Positions 50,951-62,517 of a stretch of 64,000 nucleotides of DNA are shown here, piece by piece. Every line of letters begins with the position of its first letter. Position 1 is the stretch's first letter. The notes under the pieces are model-generated. The model saw only the letters and a program-made list of their open reading frames with translations, was not told the DNA's origin and ran no database searches. This DNA is from Mariprofundus sp. (GTDB lineage Bacteria > Pseudomonadota > Zetaproteobacteria > Mariprofundales > Mariprofundaceae): NCBI GenBank assembly GCA_021772835.1, contig JAJFLE010000036.1, positions 1 through 64,000 on the forward strand. The letters run 5' to 3'. The position numbers and the translations under genes were made by a program.

Positions 50951-51533
50951 TGTCCCTCCCAACAACCTTACCCAATTGCAGCAGTTGCGCGCTGATATAG
51001 AGACCAGCACCTTCCACTGCCTTTAAGTTGACGACAAAGGTGAGTTTTTCGTTGTGATATTTGATTTCGATCATTCCGCCCTGTTCGGCAAAGCCCGGAA
51101 TGTCAGAAATGGTCAGAACGGGTTTGCCTTCAACCAGCTCCAACAATTGGCCGAAATGACCCCGATCGGATTCTCCGATATAGAGAACCGAACTGTTTTG
51201 TATGCAACTTGTCTGCTGGCACGACTGTAGCCTTAGGCCAAGCGGCTGAGCCGCAGGTTTAGAGACAATGCTCTGTAATGTGTCATGGATTTTCTGATCA
51301 TACAGAACATTGATGAGCGGACCGGGCTTATTCTGCTCCGGACCCTTCTCGGCATTATTCGCAGGCCAATCGGTAAAACGAATAAAGTTAAAGATATATA
51401 CGGAAGTCAGATCACTGACTCCGGCCCTGACCCGCTCTGCAGCAGAAACCGGTGCTGTGGTCATAACTGAAAGCAGAAGAACTACCAGGCAAGCATAGAG
51501 AAAACTGCGCAACGATTTATAGCAACAAATCAA
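50943..51533 (-). CDS. YfiR family protein
   Basis: Signal peptide; VYIFNFIRFTDWPAN ... GGMIEIKYHNEKLTFVVNLKAVEGAGLYISAQLLQLGKVV. Confidence 0.88.
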   Translation of the reverse strand: MICCYKSLRSFLYACLVVLLLSVMTTAPVSAAERVRAGVSDLTSVYIFNFIRFTDWPANNAEKGPEQNKPGPLINVLYDQKIHDTLQSIVSKPAAQPLGLRLQSCQQTSCIQNSSVLYIGESDRGHFGQLLELVEGKPVLTISDIPGFAEQGGMIEIKYHNEKLTFVVNLKAVEGAGLYISAQLLQLGKVVGRDNE

Positions 51534-51581
51534 GCCACAAACCTGCGCAACACAATCTGAGTCAAGGCTTGTTTCTTACAG

Positions 51582-51613
51582 ACAAAAACAGCATCAGCTG
51601 TAACAACTGATGC
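51582..51613 (-). terminator. Probable terminator on the minus strand downstream of hisF
   Basis: Minus strand GCATCAG-TTGTTACAG-CTGATGCTGTTTTTGTC. Confidence 0.55.
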
Positions 51614-51753
51614 TTGATCTGATGCCAAAGCTATATACCAACTAGAACGCCTCAACTACACCTCTCCAAGGACACCTGCTGTATTGAAATGCTCAGCATT
51701 CAGCGGGATCTTCTGATTATAGTTGAAAGTGGATAAAAGCCAAAGTCAGCGAG

Positions 51754-52512
51754 CTAATTCCGGCGAACCGGAATCCCTTGCGCGGCCAGATACTGTTTAG
51801 TCTCTTCTATGGTAAACGTGCCAAAATGGAAAATCGAAGCAGCCAATACTGCATCAGCGCCGCCAGCCATCAGACCTTCGGCCATATGCTCTAAAGTACC
51901 TACGCCACCGGATGCCACCACATTGGCACTGATCGCATCAGAAACAGCACGCGTGAGCGGAATGTCGTAACCATTTTTTGTGCCATCAGCATCCATGCTG
52001 GTCAGCAGAATTTCTCCGGCCCCGTAATCAGACATGCGTTTTGCCCATTCCACGGCATTGATGCCGGTTGCTTTGCGACCACCGTGGGTAAAACATTCCC
52101 AATGATCACCCACAGACTTGGCATCAACCGCAACCACGATCGTGGACGAGCCGAAACGCTCGGCTGCCTCTTTAACCAGTGCCGGGTTGAAGATGGCTGC
52201 GGTGTTGATCGACACTTTGTCGGCACCGGCATGCAGCAGATTTTCAATATCAGCCACAGCCTTCACACCCCCACCAACTGTAAGCGGCATAAACACGTGT
52301 TCAGCGACTTCGGTCACCATGTGATAGAGGGTATCGCGGCTTTCATAACTGGCACGAATATCAAGGAACGTCAGCTCATCAGCCCCCTGCGCATCATATT
52401 TGATTGCTGCTTCAACCGGGTCACCTGCATCAATGATATCGACAAACTGGATACCCTTGACCACGCGCCCATGCGCCACATCAAGGCACGGAATAATTCG
52501 TTTACTCAGCAT
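51754..52512 (-). CDS. hisF: imidazole glycerol phosphate synthase subunit HisF
   Basis: [34 protein letters not shown]. Confidence 0.98.
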   Translation of the reverse strand: MLSKRIIPCLDVAHGRVVKGIQFVDIIDAGDPVEAAIKYDAQGADELTFLDIRASYESRDTLYHMVTEVAEHVFMPLTVGGGVKAVADIENLLHAGADKVSINTAAIFNPALVKEAAERFGSSTIVVAVDAKSVGDHWECFTHGGRKATGINAVEWAKRMSDYGAGEILLTSMDADGTKNGYDIPLTRAVSDAISANVVASGGVGTLEHMAEGLMAGGADAVLAASIFHFGTFTIEETKQYLAAQGIPVRRN

Positions 52513-52520
52513 TTATTTTG

Positions 52521-52611
52521 CACCGCGGAGGAAGCAGCGTTTCGCAGAGTATGGGCAAGGTATGACTCTGGCTTGGATTGAAGTTGAAAAGATTTCCGAT
52601 TCCTCTGCGGC
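52521..52611. repeat. Palindromic dispersed repeat, copy 4 (hisA-hisF gap)
   Basis: CACCGCGGAGGAAGCAGCGTTTCGCAGAG ... TCCTCTGCGGC. Confidence 0.5.
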
Positions 52612-52621
52612 ATGAATGTTT

Positions 52622-53362
52622 TCATTTCAAAATCCGCATCGCTTCGGCGAAATCGATGGCACCTTCGTAGATGGCGCGTCCCGTAATCGCACCACAAATA
52701 CCATCCGCCACATGCACGGCACAGGCAGTCACATCATCCATTTTTGCCACGCCGCCGGAAACAATCACAGGGATAGATATGGCCTGGGCCAGATTCACCG
52801 TTTCCTCGATATTAGGGCCGGTGAGCATGCCATCGCGGGCGATATCCGTGTAGATAATCGCTGAAACACCTGCATTCTCAAACTTGCGGGCCAGATCAAC
52901 TGCTGTGACATCAGTAACATCATCCCAACCGTGCACTGCCACCATACCCCCCCTGGCATCGATACCGACACAGATCTGGCCGGGAAATGCTTTGCATGCC
53001 TGTTCTACCAGCGATGGGTTAGACACGGCAACTGAGCCGAGAATCACCCGCTGTATACCGAGATTCAATGTAGCCTCGATCATGGAAAGGTCACGCAAGC
53101 CACCTCCAAGCTGAACCGGAATATGCATCTCGGAACAGATGGCGCGAATGGCTTCGCGATTGGCCGGTTTGCCGGCAAAAGCACCATCGAGATCAACCAC
53201 ATGCAGTCGCTTGGCACCTAGCGTTTGCCAGTGCGCCGCCATGGCAGCCGGATCATCACCATAGTCGGTTGCATCGTCCATACGCCCCTGCTTCAGTCGT
53301 ACGCAGTGGCCACCTTTGAGGTCAATAGCAGGGATCAGTTCAAATGTGTTTACGGATTCCAT
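52622..53362 (-). CDS. hisA: phosphoribosylformimino-5-aminoimidazole carboxamide ribotide isomerase
   Basis: [36 protein letters not shown]. Confidence 0.97.
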   Translation of the reverse strand: MESVNTFELIPAIDLKGGHCVRLKQGRMDDATDYGDDPAAMAAHWQTLGAKRLHVVDLDGAFAGKPANREAIRAICSEMHIPVQLGGGLRDLSMIEATLNLGIQRVILGSVAVSNPSLVEQACKAFPGQICVGIDARGGMVAVHGWDDVTDVTAVDLARKFENAGVSAIIYTDIARDGMLTGPNIEETVNLAQAISIPVIVSGGVAKMDDVTACAVHVADGICGAITGRAIYEGAIDFAEAMRILK

Positions 53363-53991
53363 TGGTGGAATGCCTCCAATAGCGCGAGACCTGCTCGCTG
53401 GGATTTTTCCGGGTGAAACTGTACAGCAATAATATTGTCGCGCCCGATAGCGGCCGCGAATGGGTAATCGCCATAAGAACAGGCTGCCAGCAGCTGAGCT
53501 GGATTTTCCGGCATGCAGCAGTAGGAGTGCACATAATAGACTTGGGAGCCTGACAGTGGTGCCAGCACAGGATGTATCTCTTTCTCAGTGGAGAATACCA
53601 CATCATTCCAGCCCATATGCGGAATCTTGAAGCCGCGCTGTGGATGATCTTCCGGAAACGGTTTCACGGCACCGGGAATCAAGCCGAGACCCGGATAACG
53701 GCCAAACTCGTATGAAACATCCATCAAAACCTGCATCCCCAGACAGATTCCCAGAAACGGTGTGCCCGATGCGAGTGATGCCTTCAGAGCTTCATCCATA
53801 GCATTGGCTTTCAGGGCAGCCACGCAATCTCGAAATGCACCCACACCCGGCAACACTATGCGGTCATAGTTTTGCAGCGCTTCAGCTTCAGAGACCAGCT
53901 CAACCTGCGCTCCGACAGCTTCCAAAGCTTTGGCAACCGAGTGCAGGTTTCCCATGCCATAATTTATTAGTCCGATTTTTCTCTGTTTCAT
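53350..53991 (-). CDS. hisH: imidazole glycerol phosphate synthase glutamine amidotransferase subunit
   Basis: [41 protein letters not shown]. Confidence 0.97.
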   Translation of the reverse strand: MKQRKIGLINYGMGNLHSVAKALEAVGAQVELVSEAEALQNYDRIVLPGVGAFRDCVAALKANAMDEALKASLASGTPFLGICLGMQVLMDVSYEFGRYPGLGLIPGAVKPFPEDHPQRGFKIPHMGWNDVVFSTEKEIHPVLAPLSGSQVYYVHSYCCMPENPAQLLAACSYGDYPFAAAIGRDNIIAVQFHPEKSQRAGLALLEAFHQWNP

Positions 53992-54056
53992 ACGGCCTCA
54001 ACATGTTTTCCCATCACCCGTCCGTGGGTAGAGGAAAGGGGTTTCATGGACACTGC

Positions 54057-54644
54057 TTAAAGCGCACCTTTGGTGCTCGGGATACCGGTCTGACGCGGAT
54101 CAGATTCAACGGCCATGCGCAGTGCGCGACCAAAGGCCTTGAACACCGTCTCAATGATATGATGGTTGTTTTTACCGCGAAGCGAATCGATATGCAGCGT
54201 AATGCGAGCATGATTACTCACAGCTTGAAAGAACTCTTTGAACAGATCGATATCAAATCCGCCAACGGTCTCTTTTGGGAAATCGATATGATATTCCAGC
54301 CCCGGGCGACCGGAGAAATCAAGCACAACGCGTGAAAGCGCCTCATCCAGTGGCACATAGGCATGTCCGTAACGCACGATACCGGACTTATCACCTATCG
54401 CATCACGCAGTGCTTCGCCCAGACATATGCCGATATCTTCAACGGTGTGGTGATCGTCAATCTCGCGATCACCTTTGGCATCCACCATCAAATCGACCAA
54501 CCCGTGGCGGGCAATCTGCTCCAGCATGTGATCAAGGAATGGGATTGAAGAATTCAATTCTGCCTTTCCGGTTCCATCCAGATCAAGACTCAGCTTGATC
54601 GAAGTTTCTTTGGTTGCACGTTCAATTGATGCATTTCGATTCAT
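54057..54644 (-). CDS. hisB: imidazoleglycerol-phosphate dehydratase
   Basis: [41 protein letters not shown]. Confidence 0.97.
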   Translation of the reverse strand: MNRNASIERATKETSIKLSLDLDGTGKAELNSSIPFLDHMLEQIARHGLVDLMVDAKGDREIDDHHTVEDIGICLGEALRDAIGDKSGIVRYGHAYVPLDEALSRVVLDFSGRPGLEYHIDFPKETVGGFDIDLFKEFFQAVSNHARITLHIDSLRGKNNHHIIETVFKAFGRALRMAVESDPRQTGIPSTKGAL

Positions 54645-55675
54645 GTCAGAATCTCCCGAAGTGCCGCCAGTAGCGCACTGTTTTCATCTTTGCTGCCAAT
54701 GGTAATACGCAGACACTGACCAAGCAGTCTGTCAGAACCATGCATATTCTTAATTAATATTCCAGCCTGCTTAAGTGATTCGAACACAGCATTCGCATCA
54801 GCAACTCTGACCAACAGAAAATTAGCCTGTGATGGAAATACCTGAATACCATCGATTTCAGCCAGTGCACTGGCCATGCGCTCACGCTCATCACGAATCT
54901 CAGCAGCCTGAGCTTCAAATATGTCAAAATGATCGAGCAAAAACGCAGCCGAAGCTTGCGTCAGAGCATTGATATTATAGGGCATACGCACTTTATTCAG
55001 CTGCGCGATAACTTCAGCATCACCAAGCACATAACCCATGCGCAACCCTGCCCAACCCACCTTGGAAAAAGTCTTCAGAACCATCACATTCGGTGAGATC
55101 AGGTAGTTATGCGTGCGTTCAGAGAACGGACCGTATGCTTCATCAATCACCAGAAAGCCACTAATGCCTCTGGCAATTTTCTCAACTCTGTCCTGCTTCC
55201 ATAAATTACCTGTTGGATTATTCGGACATGCGAGGAATGCAACTTCAGCCTTTTCGCGTGCACACACCTGCAGGAAATGCTCCTCTTTCATGGTGAAATC
55301 TTCAGCCAGAGGTACGGTTGCCACAGGGCGTTTCAACCACTGCGACACCAGATTATACATCACGAAAGTCGGTCCCGGTATAACACAGGTTCCAGGTACA
55401 GTAGCAATCAGAATCATCTGGATGATTTCATCGGACCCGTTACCAAGCAAAACCTGCTGCGGTTCTACACCCTCATGCTTGGCGATCTTTTTACGCAGCT
55501 CAAACATATCGGCATCCGGATAGCGATTGATATCCACCTTAGCCAGTTCTTTTAGCCATTTTTCGCGCAAACCATCCGGCATGGAGAAGGGGTTTTCCAT
55601 GGCGTCCAGTTTAATCATGCCGGAGCTATCCGGCACGTGGTAGGCCGCCAGAGCCTTGATATCGCCTCTGATCAT
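54641..55675 (-). CDS. hisC: histidinol-phosphate aminotransferase
   Basis: [46 protein letters not shown]. Confidence 0.95.
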   Translation of the reverse strand: MIRGDIKALAAYHVPDSSGMIKLDAMENPFSMPDGLREKWLKELAKVDINRYPDADMFELRKKIAKHEGVEPQQVLLGNGSDEIIQMILIATVPGTCVIPGPTFVMYNLVSQWLKRPVATVPLAEDFTMKEEHFLQVCAREKAEVAFLACPNNPTGNLWKQDRVEKIARGISGFLVIDEAYGPFSERTHNYLISPNVMVLKTFSKVGWAGLRMGYVLGDAEVIAQLNKVRMPYNINALTQASAAFLLDHFDIFEAQAAEIRDERERMASALAEIDGIQVFPSQANFLLVRVADANAVFESLKQAGILIKNMHGSDRLLGQCLRITIGSKDENSALLAALREILT

Positions 55676-56973
55676 ACGCTGTCTTTCAAGCGCAGTTCAA
55701 GCGTCAGGGCATGCGCCTGCAAACCTTCGCGATGGGCAAGATGAGCGGCTGCAGGGCCGATTTTTTGCACGGCCTCACGCGTCGCACGAATCACACTGCT
55801 GCGTTTCTGAAAATCATAAACACCCAGCGGACTTGAGAAACGCGCCGTACGATTGGTCGGCAACACATGGTTAGGGCCTGCAATATAATCACCAAGCGCT
55901 TCCGGCACAAAGTGACCGATAAAGATCGCACCAGCATGTCTGATTGAAGGCAGAATTGCGTCCGGATTTTCCAGAGCCAGTTCCAGATGCTCAGGTGCAA
56001 TCACATTGACCACGTCAGCTGCTTCATCCAAGTTCTGCACATGAATCAGGGCTCCGTGTGTTTCCACTGATGCGCGTGCAATAGCTGCACGAGGCAGCAC
56101 GGCAAGGTGTGCCTCAATAGATTCCGCCACTTGCGCCAGCAGGTGTTTATCGGTGGAAATCAGAATGCTCTGGGCGGCTTCATCATGTTCAGCCTGGGAA
56201 AGAAAGTCCGCTGCAATCCAGGCCGGATTTCCACCATCGGCCACCACTACAATTTCGGATGGTCCGGCAATCATATCAATACCACAGGTGCCGAACACCT
56301 GTCGTTTGGCCGCGGCAACAAATTTATTGCCAGGGCCGACGATCTTGTCCACCGCAGGAATCGTTTCAGTGCCATAAGCCAGCGCTGCAACCGCCTGCGC
56401 ACCACCGACTGCAAAACCACGCTGCACGCCGGAGACGTATGCTGCTGCCAGCACCAGCTCATTCATTTCACCACCCGGCGTTGGCACCACCATGACGATC
56501 TCTTTTACACCGGCGACCACTGCAGGTACGGCATTCATCAACACGGATGAGGGATAAGCAGCCTTGCCACCGGGCACATACAGGCCTACCCGGTCCAGCG
56601 GCGTAATGCGCTGTCCCAAAGTCATACCGACACTGTCAGTATATTCCCAGTCTTCCTGCACCTGATGTTCGTGGTAAGCGCGAATACGATCAACAGCCAG
56701 CTGCAGTGATTCACGATCCATGTCAGAGACAGCATGCCAGGCCGCTTCCATGCGCTCACGGCTGATTTCAATGCTGTCGCCATCACAGGCCCAAGCATCA
56801 AAACGTTCGGTATATTCGCACAGCGCTGTGTTTCCGCGTGCTTTGACATTGGCGAGGATATCGGCAACCAGTCCCTGCACATCTTCGCCGGTGTCGGCCT
56901 CACGAGCCAATAGTGCATCCAGTTTGTCGGTGAAACCGTCTTGTTGTGAATCAAGTCTAAGAATTTTACTCAT
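55672..56973 (-). CDS. hisD: histidinol dehydrogenase
   Basis: [47 protein letters not shown]. Confidence 0.98.
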   Translation of the reverse strand: MSKILRLDSQQDGFTDKLDALLAREADTGEDVQGLVADILANVKARGNTALCEYTERFDAWACDGDSIEISRERMEAAWHAVSDMDRESLQLAVDRIRAYHEHQVQEDWEYTDSVGMTLGQRITPLDRVGLYVPGGKAAYPSSVLMNAVPAVVAGVKEIVMVVPTPGGEMNELVLAAAYVSGVQRGFAVGGAQAVAALAYGTETIPAVDKIVGPGNKFVAAAKRQVFGTCGIDMIAGPSEIVVVADGGNPAWIAADFLSQAEHDEAAQSILISTDKHLLAQVAESIEAHLAVLPRAAIARASVETHGALIHVQNLDEAADVVNVIAPEHLELALENPDAILPSIRHAGAIFIGHFVPEALGDYIAGPNHVLPTNRTARFSSPLGVYDFQKRSSVIRATREAVQKIGPAAAHLAHREGLQAHALTLELRLKDSV

Positions 56974-56984
56974 ATCCGTTTCCC

Positions 56985-57653
56985 TTAACCGTTCTCAGAC
57001 TGATCAACAGCCTGACGTAACTTTTCAATAATGGGTTGCATCTGGGCTTTGCGTGTCGCAAAACTTGCGGGATTTGCAATCAAGCGACTGGAGATATCAC
57101 ACAGGGTAGTCTCCTCAATCAATCCGTTTGCCCTGAGTGTGCCGCCGGTTTCCACCAGATCGACAATGCGCTCGGCCATATCTACCAACGGTGCCAATTC
57201 CATGGATCCGTAGAGATGAATGATTTCGGCATGCACACCCTGCGCCAGATAATATTCACTGGCCAAATGATCGTATTTGGTTGCCACACGGATACGACTG
57301 CCTCGTTCCGGCGCGCCGCCTTCAACCAGTTCTTTCGGACCACACACACACAGACGACAGCGGCCAATCTTCAAATCCAGCGGCTCATACACATGAGGAC
57401 GATATTCCAGCAACGAATCACGCCCGGCAATGCCCAGATCAGCAGCACCCTGCTCCACATAGGTGCAGACATCGGCTGCACGGATAATCAGGAAACGTAC
57501 TGGTTGGCCGTCGAAACTGCCGTCCACCATCAATTTGCGTGTCGTTTGCACATCTTCAGCAGGTGTAAGGCCTGCCACAGCCAGCAGCGGCAATGTCTGT
57601 TCCAGAATGCGTCCCTTGGACAACGCAATCGTCAAAGGTCTTGTTTCAGCCAT
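56985..57653 (-). CDS. hisG: ATP phosphoribosyltransferase (short form)
   Basis: [46 protein letters not shown]. Confidence 0.97.
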   Translation of the reverse strand: MAETRPLTIALSKGRILEQTLPLLAVAGLTPAEDVQTTRKLMVDGSFDGQPVRFLIIRAADVCTYVEQGAADLGIAGRDSLLEYRPHVYEPLDLKIGRCRLCVCGPKELVEGGAPERGSRIRVATKYDHLASEYYLAQGVHAEIIHLYGSMELAPLVDMAERIVDLVETGGTLRANGLIEETTLCDISSRLIANPASFATRKAQMQPIIEKLRQAVDQSENG

Positions 57654-58941
57654 CTAAACGGGCTCCCTGCATCCAGTTTTCACTTACACTGTGGCGTTTG
57701 ATGCGCGCGCCGAGTTTACTCAGTTTCTCTTCAATACGTTCGTAACCGCGATCAATGTGGTAAACGCGCGATACGGTTGTCTCGCCTTCGGCGGCAAGGG
57801 CAGCCAGCACGAGGGATGCAGAAGCACGCAAATCTGTGGCCATCACAGGTGCACCCTGGAGCCTCTCGCGGCCGGTCACGATTGCCGTGTTCCCATCAAG
57901 CCGGATATTGGCACCCATGCGTGCCAGCTCCTGCACATGCATGAAGCGATTCTCAAAAATTGTTTCACGCACCACACTGGTTCCATCGGCCAGTGTCATC
58001 AGTGCCATAAACTGAGCCTGCAAATCAGTAGGAAAACCCGGATGAGGCAGGGTGTGAATATCTACGGCCTTCAAGCGGCCATTGGCCTTGCAACGAATAA
58101 AATCTGCGCCGGTTTCAACTGTGCAGCCGGTGTCTCTCACACGTGCCAGAAACGCCTCCAGCATGGATGGACCCACATCGGTCACGGTGACATCGCCACC
58201 GGTAATCAGGCCCGCTGCCAGATAGGTGGCCGCTTCTATACGGTCGGCAATGGTGATCATTTCACCACCATTCAAACGCGCTACACCCTCAATAACAATA
58301 CGGTTGCTGCCATCACCTTCGATTTTTGCACCCAGTGCCCGCAGCGATCCAGCCAGATTGACGATTTCCGGTTCACGAGCTGCGTTATCGAGCACCGTCA
58401 CTCCGCGTGCAAGCACTGCGGCCATCATCAGATTTTCAGTACCCGTCACAGTCACCTGATCAAATACTATATGTGCTCCGGTTAATCCTTTAGGTGCACG
58501 GGCGACAATATCGCCCTGCTCCACATCAATCTCGGCACCCATCGCTTCCAGACCTTTCAGGTGCATATCAATAGGGCGCGCTCCGATAGCACAGCCACCG
58601 GGCAGACTCACCTTGGCCTGACCAAAACGGGCCAGCAGTGGCCCGAGCACCAGTGATGACGCGCGCATGGTTTTCACCAGCTCATACGGTGCCTCGGATT
58701 TACTTGCCGTACGTGTATCCACATGCAGACAATGCTGATCATCATAAGAGACCTCTGCACCCTGCCAGGCCAGCAGCGTCATCATCGTGGAGATATCTTT
58801 CAAATGCGGGATACGGCGATAGGTCACCGGACCATCGACAAGAATAGCCGCCGCCAACAGTGGCAGTGCAGCATTTTTTGCTCCACTGGCCTCAACTGTA
58901 CCGGACAGAATTTCTCCGCCCTGAATAATAATTTTATCCAT
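57646..58941 (-). CDS. murA: UDP-N-acetylglucosamine 1-carboxyvinyltransferase
   Basis: [50 protein letters not shown]. Confidence 0.98.
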   Translation of the reverse strand: MDKIIIQGGEILSGTVEASGAKNAALPLLAAAILVDGPVTYRRIPHLKDISTMMTLLAWQGAEVSYDDQHCLHVDTRTASKSEAPYELVKTMRASSLVLGPLLARFGQAKVSLPGGCAIGARPIDMHLKGLEAMGAEIDVEQGDIVARAPKGLTGAHIVFDQVTVTGTENLMMAAVLARGVTVLDNAAREPEIVNLAGSLRALGAKIEGDGSNRIVIEGVARLNGGEMITIADRIEAATYLAAGLITGGDVTVTDVGPSMLEAFLARVRDTGCTVETGADFIRCKANGRLKAVDIHTLPHPGFPTDLQAQFMALMTLADGTSVVRETIFENRFMHVQELARMGANIRLDGNTAIVTGRERLQGAPVMATDLRASASLVLAALAAEGETTVSRVYHIDRGYERIEEKLSKLGARIKRHSVSENWMQGARLDG

Positions 58942-59073
58942 AGAATACCTGCACCATAAAGGAAACGAACGCTAGCCGCTCAACCGCAAGGGAACAATGT
59001 TTAGAAACCCTTCCCTGCAACACAGAACGTAGAAACGAAGCTATCACTTATCCTCGGGACAGGCGCGAATTGA

Positions 59074-60942
59074 TCAATACTGTTCCTCTTCGCCCCACAT
59101 AGAGCGATCAAACATCAGTGACCGGTTCCTGCCCTGCTCCTTGGCCTGATAAAGCGCGATATCAGCATATTTCACAGCAGCCCAGAACCCCTCATTATCT
59201 CCGGGAAAGAGTGCAATACCAACAGAGAGTGTCTTTTTCAGCGGCCCCTGCGGCGTCTGGAATTGAGCGGCCTCCATTCCCATACGAATGCGCTCGGCCA
59301 ACTCCATGCAACCCTTTGCATCCGTATCCGGCAACAACACCAGAAACTCTTCACCGCCAAAGCGAATGACCAGATCGGAAGTGCGAACGGCTTCCTTAAG
59401 CAGTGTGGCCAAGCCTTTGATCACCTGATCTCCAACATCGTGCCCATAGTTGTCGTTGACCTGCTTGAAAAAATCGACGTCGCACATCAACACACCCAAG
59501 GTTGTACCCTGGCGCACCGTGTTTGCAGCCAGCACCTCGATGTAATCTTCCAGAAAGCGGCGGTTGTAGAGGCCAGTCATCGGATCGCGCATGGCAGTTT
59601 CCTTCAGCGACTGCATCAACTGGCGCGCCTCTATCACAGGCGCCGCCTCTTTGAGATAAATGTTCGCCGTCTGTCCAATGTCGGGGTGGCGCTTGAACTC
59701 CTCATCCGACATCACGATCTGAAGCATTCCGCCCACCCGACCGGAGAGCATCATAGGGATGCAGACATGCACGAGCTCGCCTCGACCCTTGGTATTGCCA
59801 CAGAAACGACTGCAGATATGCGGATTATCGATACTGGATACGCAGCTGGCCGTTCGCTTCGCCCGGCATGCGTCCGAATTAATCAAAATATCCTGATCGC
59901 ACCAGAGCTCACCCTTTCTCTCTACGCCCTCGACAAACACCGCCGTCATGGCCTTACCGTCATCCTCGACACGATAAAACGAAAAATGACGCAGGCCGAA
60001 ATGGTCACTTAGCACACGGCGAATGCGGATAAAGATCTCATCCAGATCCAGATCATTCTCAATCGCCTGCTTAAAGCGGGCTGCACCAACCATCTCATCA
60101 ACCACATGCACCGTATGAGTCAGCAGATTTTCCCCTTCCGCCTTGAAACTAAGGTCGCCGAGCGAGCCTATTGAAGTGGATATCCTCCCCATACTGTGCT
60201 CCAGCGTATCCATCAGGCTATTGGTCTGCTTGGCAATATCACCAATTTCATCACTGCTGGTTGTCTCGATCCTGCCAGAGAAATCACCCTTCTCTGCATC
60301 TCGAACCACAACACGCATATTTTCAGCCGTACGAACCATAGGCCTGAAGAGCCGCTTGAGGAAATAACCCAGAAAAAGAGCAAATACCAACAGCAGTCCG
60401 ACGATGGGCAGAATCGCAAACACCTCCGATCGTTTCATCGCCTCAAGCGAAAAACCAAGCGTCACCGCCCCGTTGATAGTGCCTTCGGGCACATCGTGAC
60501 ACTGCATGCAGTTCAGTGCGCCGCCACTGCTGGCAACATACGGGATCGTAATGCGATAGACAGAAGTATCATTCAGCTCCACAACGGTCTCTTCCCACTG
60601 GCCGGTCGCAAGAACCCGCTTCTCCATCTCCAACTTGGCCAGCTCTCCGCTTTTTCCCGGGCCGAACTGATGAATTACAGGCTCCCCTCGCAAAATACGT
60701 ACATCCACCAGCCCTGGAATGGTCCGCATACGTTTAAACAGCGCCTCCCGCTCCTCAATCACACCTGCCCGCATCTGCTCGGTAAGCGTGATGCGCAGCA
60801 TCTCGGCAGCCATGCGGCCCTGCTCACGTATGGTATTCAGAGAAAAATAATTGAACGACTGAATCGTCACCACGGAGAAAATTACGATAAGGACGAACGA
60901 ACTTGCCACAGTAAACCATAAACTTTTCTTTTGTAGTGTCAT
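59074..60942 (-). CDS. Membrane diguanylate cyclase with CXXCH-containing periplasmic sensor, HAMP, GAF-like region and GGDEF
   Basis: ALNCMQCHDVPEG (CXXCH); MRDPMTGLYNRRFLEDYIEV; RFGGEEFLVLLP. Confidence 0.92.
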   Translation of the reverse strand: MTLQKKSLWFTVASSFVLIVIFSVVTIQSFNYFSLNTIREQGRMAAEMLRITLTEQMRAGVIEEREALFKRMRTIPGLVDVRILRGEPVIHQFGPGKSGELAKLEMEKRVLATGQWEETVVELNDTSVYRITIPYVASSGGALNCMQCHDVPEGTINGAVTLGFSLEAMKRSEVFAILPIVGLLLVFALFLGYFLKRLFRPMVRTAENMRVVVRDAEKGDFSGRIETTSSDEIGDIAKQTNSLMDTLEHSMGRISTSIGSLGDLSFKAEGENLLTHTVHVVDEMVGAARFKQAIENDLDLDEIFIRIRRVLSDHFGLRHFSFYRVEDDGKAMTAVFVEGVERKGELWCDQDILINSDACRAKRTASCVSSIDNPHICSRFCGNTKGRGELVHVCIPMMLSGRVGGMLQIVMSDEEFKRHPDIGQTANIYLKEAAPVIEARQLMQSLKETAMRDPMTGLYNRRFLEDYIEVLAANTVRQGTTLGVLMCDVDFFKQVNDNYGHDVGDQVIKGLATLLKEAVRTSDLVIRFGGEEFLVLLPDTDAKGCMELAERIRMGMEAAQFQTPQGPLKKTLSVGIALFPGDNEGFWAAVKYADIALYQAKEQGRNRSLMFDRSMWGEEEQY

Positions 60943-61120
60943 CCTGTCTCCCTCCGCTCTTTACCGACACACACCCAGCATCGAATACCCTATAATATGA
61001 CAAAGGTGTTAAATATATATCGATCCAATGGATGCGAACTTAAATCACGCAGAAATAAACCATTCCACCCTGCGGCTCATGGATGACATTTATTCTGTCC
61101 ATCAGCTAGGCTTGCCGCCT

Positions 61121-62065
61121 ATGTCCGTATACACAGAACTTTCATCATCTGATATCAATGCAATTCTTGCGCATTATAACATTGGCACGCTGACTTCATT
61201 TGAAGGCATCGCTGCCGGCATTGAAAACAGTAACTTCTTCATCAACACAGAAGGCCATGCCGATGCAGGCCGCTTCGTACTGACCATTTTTGAACGCCTG
61301 AATGCAACGGAATTGCCCTGGTTCATGCGCCTGATGCGCCATCTTGCACATAACGAGCTGCCCTGTCCTGACGTCATGCAACGTGAGGATGGCTCGCTGC
61401 TGTTTGAAGTGCACGGTAAGCAGGGTTGCATTGTTTCCTGCCTCAAGGGTAAAACGCTGGATGAACTGAATCAGGTTCAGTTGCACTCTTCGGGAGAATC
61501 TCTGGCGCGGCTGCATCTGGCTGGTTCTGATTTTGATGAACACAGAGACAACCCGACTGGCCCCAACTGGTTGTCTGAAAAGATTGGCGAAGTCCTGGAA
61601 AAAACCAACTCGGTTTACGGCGCTGAAGCAGGTCGACTACTCATCAGCGAGCTGGATTTCCAAAACAGCTGTGCATGGGACTCTCTGCCACGCGGTGTGA
61701 TTCACGGCGACCTGTTCGTCGACAACATCCTGTTCGAAGGCGAAAAAGCCTCCGGCATCATAGACTTCTATTACGCCCACACAGCCCCCTATGCGATGGA
61801 CATCGCAATCACGCTCAATGCCCAGGCCGTACTGCTCGGCGATTGTGATCAGGATCGCATCGGTGCATTTATGGCAGGTTATGAAAGCCTGCGTCCACTG
61901 CAGGAAGATGAACGCGAAGCTTTGCCCCTACTACTCAGACTTGGCGCCCTGCGTTTCTGGGTTTCACGCCTGTTTGACGCTCTCTTCCCGCGCGGTGGCG
62001 CCATGACCCAGACCAAAGACCCGGAAGAGTACCGCCGCAAACTGATGTTCCATCGTCATGCGTAG
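61121..62065 (+). CDS. thrB: homoserine kinase (ThrB, APH-like)
   Basis: MSVYTELSSSDINAILAHYNIGTLTSFEGIAAGIENSNFFI; VIHGDLFVDNILFEGEKASGIIDFYYA. Confidence 0.93.
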   Translation: MSVYTELSSSDINAILAHYNIGTLTSFEGIAAGIENSNFFINTEGHADAGRFVLTIFERLNATELPWFMRLMRHLAHNELPCPDVMQREDGSLLFEVHGKQGCIVSCLKGKTLDELNQVQLHSSGESLARLHLAGSDFDEHRDNPTGPNWLSEKIGEVLEKTNSVYGAEAGRLLISELDFQNSCAWDSLPRGVIHGDLFVDNILFEGEKASGIIDFYYAHTAPYAMDIAITLNAQAVLLGDCDQDRIGAFMAGYESLRPLQEDEREALPLLLRLGALRFWVSRLFDALFPRGGAMTQTKDPEEYRRKLMFHRHA

Positions 62066-62517
62066 ATGAGGTATTGAACGGCCATAACAATCATGTCTCT
62101 GTTACAACTACAATGCCTCTGGCCCCTTGTAAGCCATAAAGGACCACCGATGCTCCGAACAGGATCAAAAGAACATACAAACAAAGCATTGCCAATCAAT
62201 TAGCGCAGCACTTGTCCAACGTGCAACGCTGCCATGCTGCCATGCTACTGGATCGCGGGTATACATATGGTCCAGGCGCAAAAAAACAGGTTCGGGATAC
62301 GGTGCATGTTCAACAGGACTATACGATTAACTGCTCATGTCAGCAGAGACTACCGGCCAAATCCAGCCTGCTTCGGCAAGCAGATATCCACATTTGGCAC
62401 ACAGTATGCTTTGCAAGATACAGGGGTGCAAAGACCAGCGGGACAAGGAGGTTCTATGGCCCATCTGACAATGCGGCACATTCAACACCGCCTGTTTCTA
62501 TTGCTAAAAGAAACTGC

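Noticed and set aside
51754-58941. murA-his cluster as unusual
   Set aside because: Gene order and overlaps are ordinary for proteobacterial his operons; only the repeat in the hisA-hisF gap is noted.
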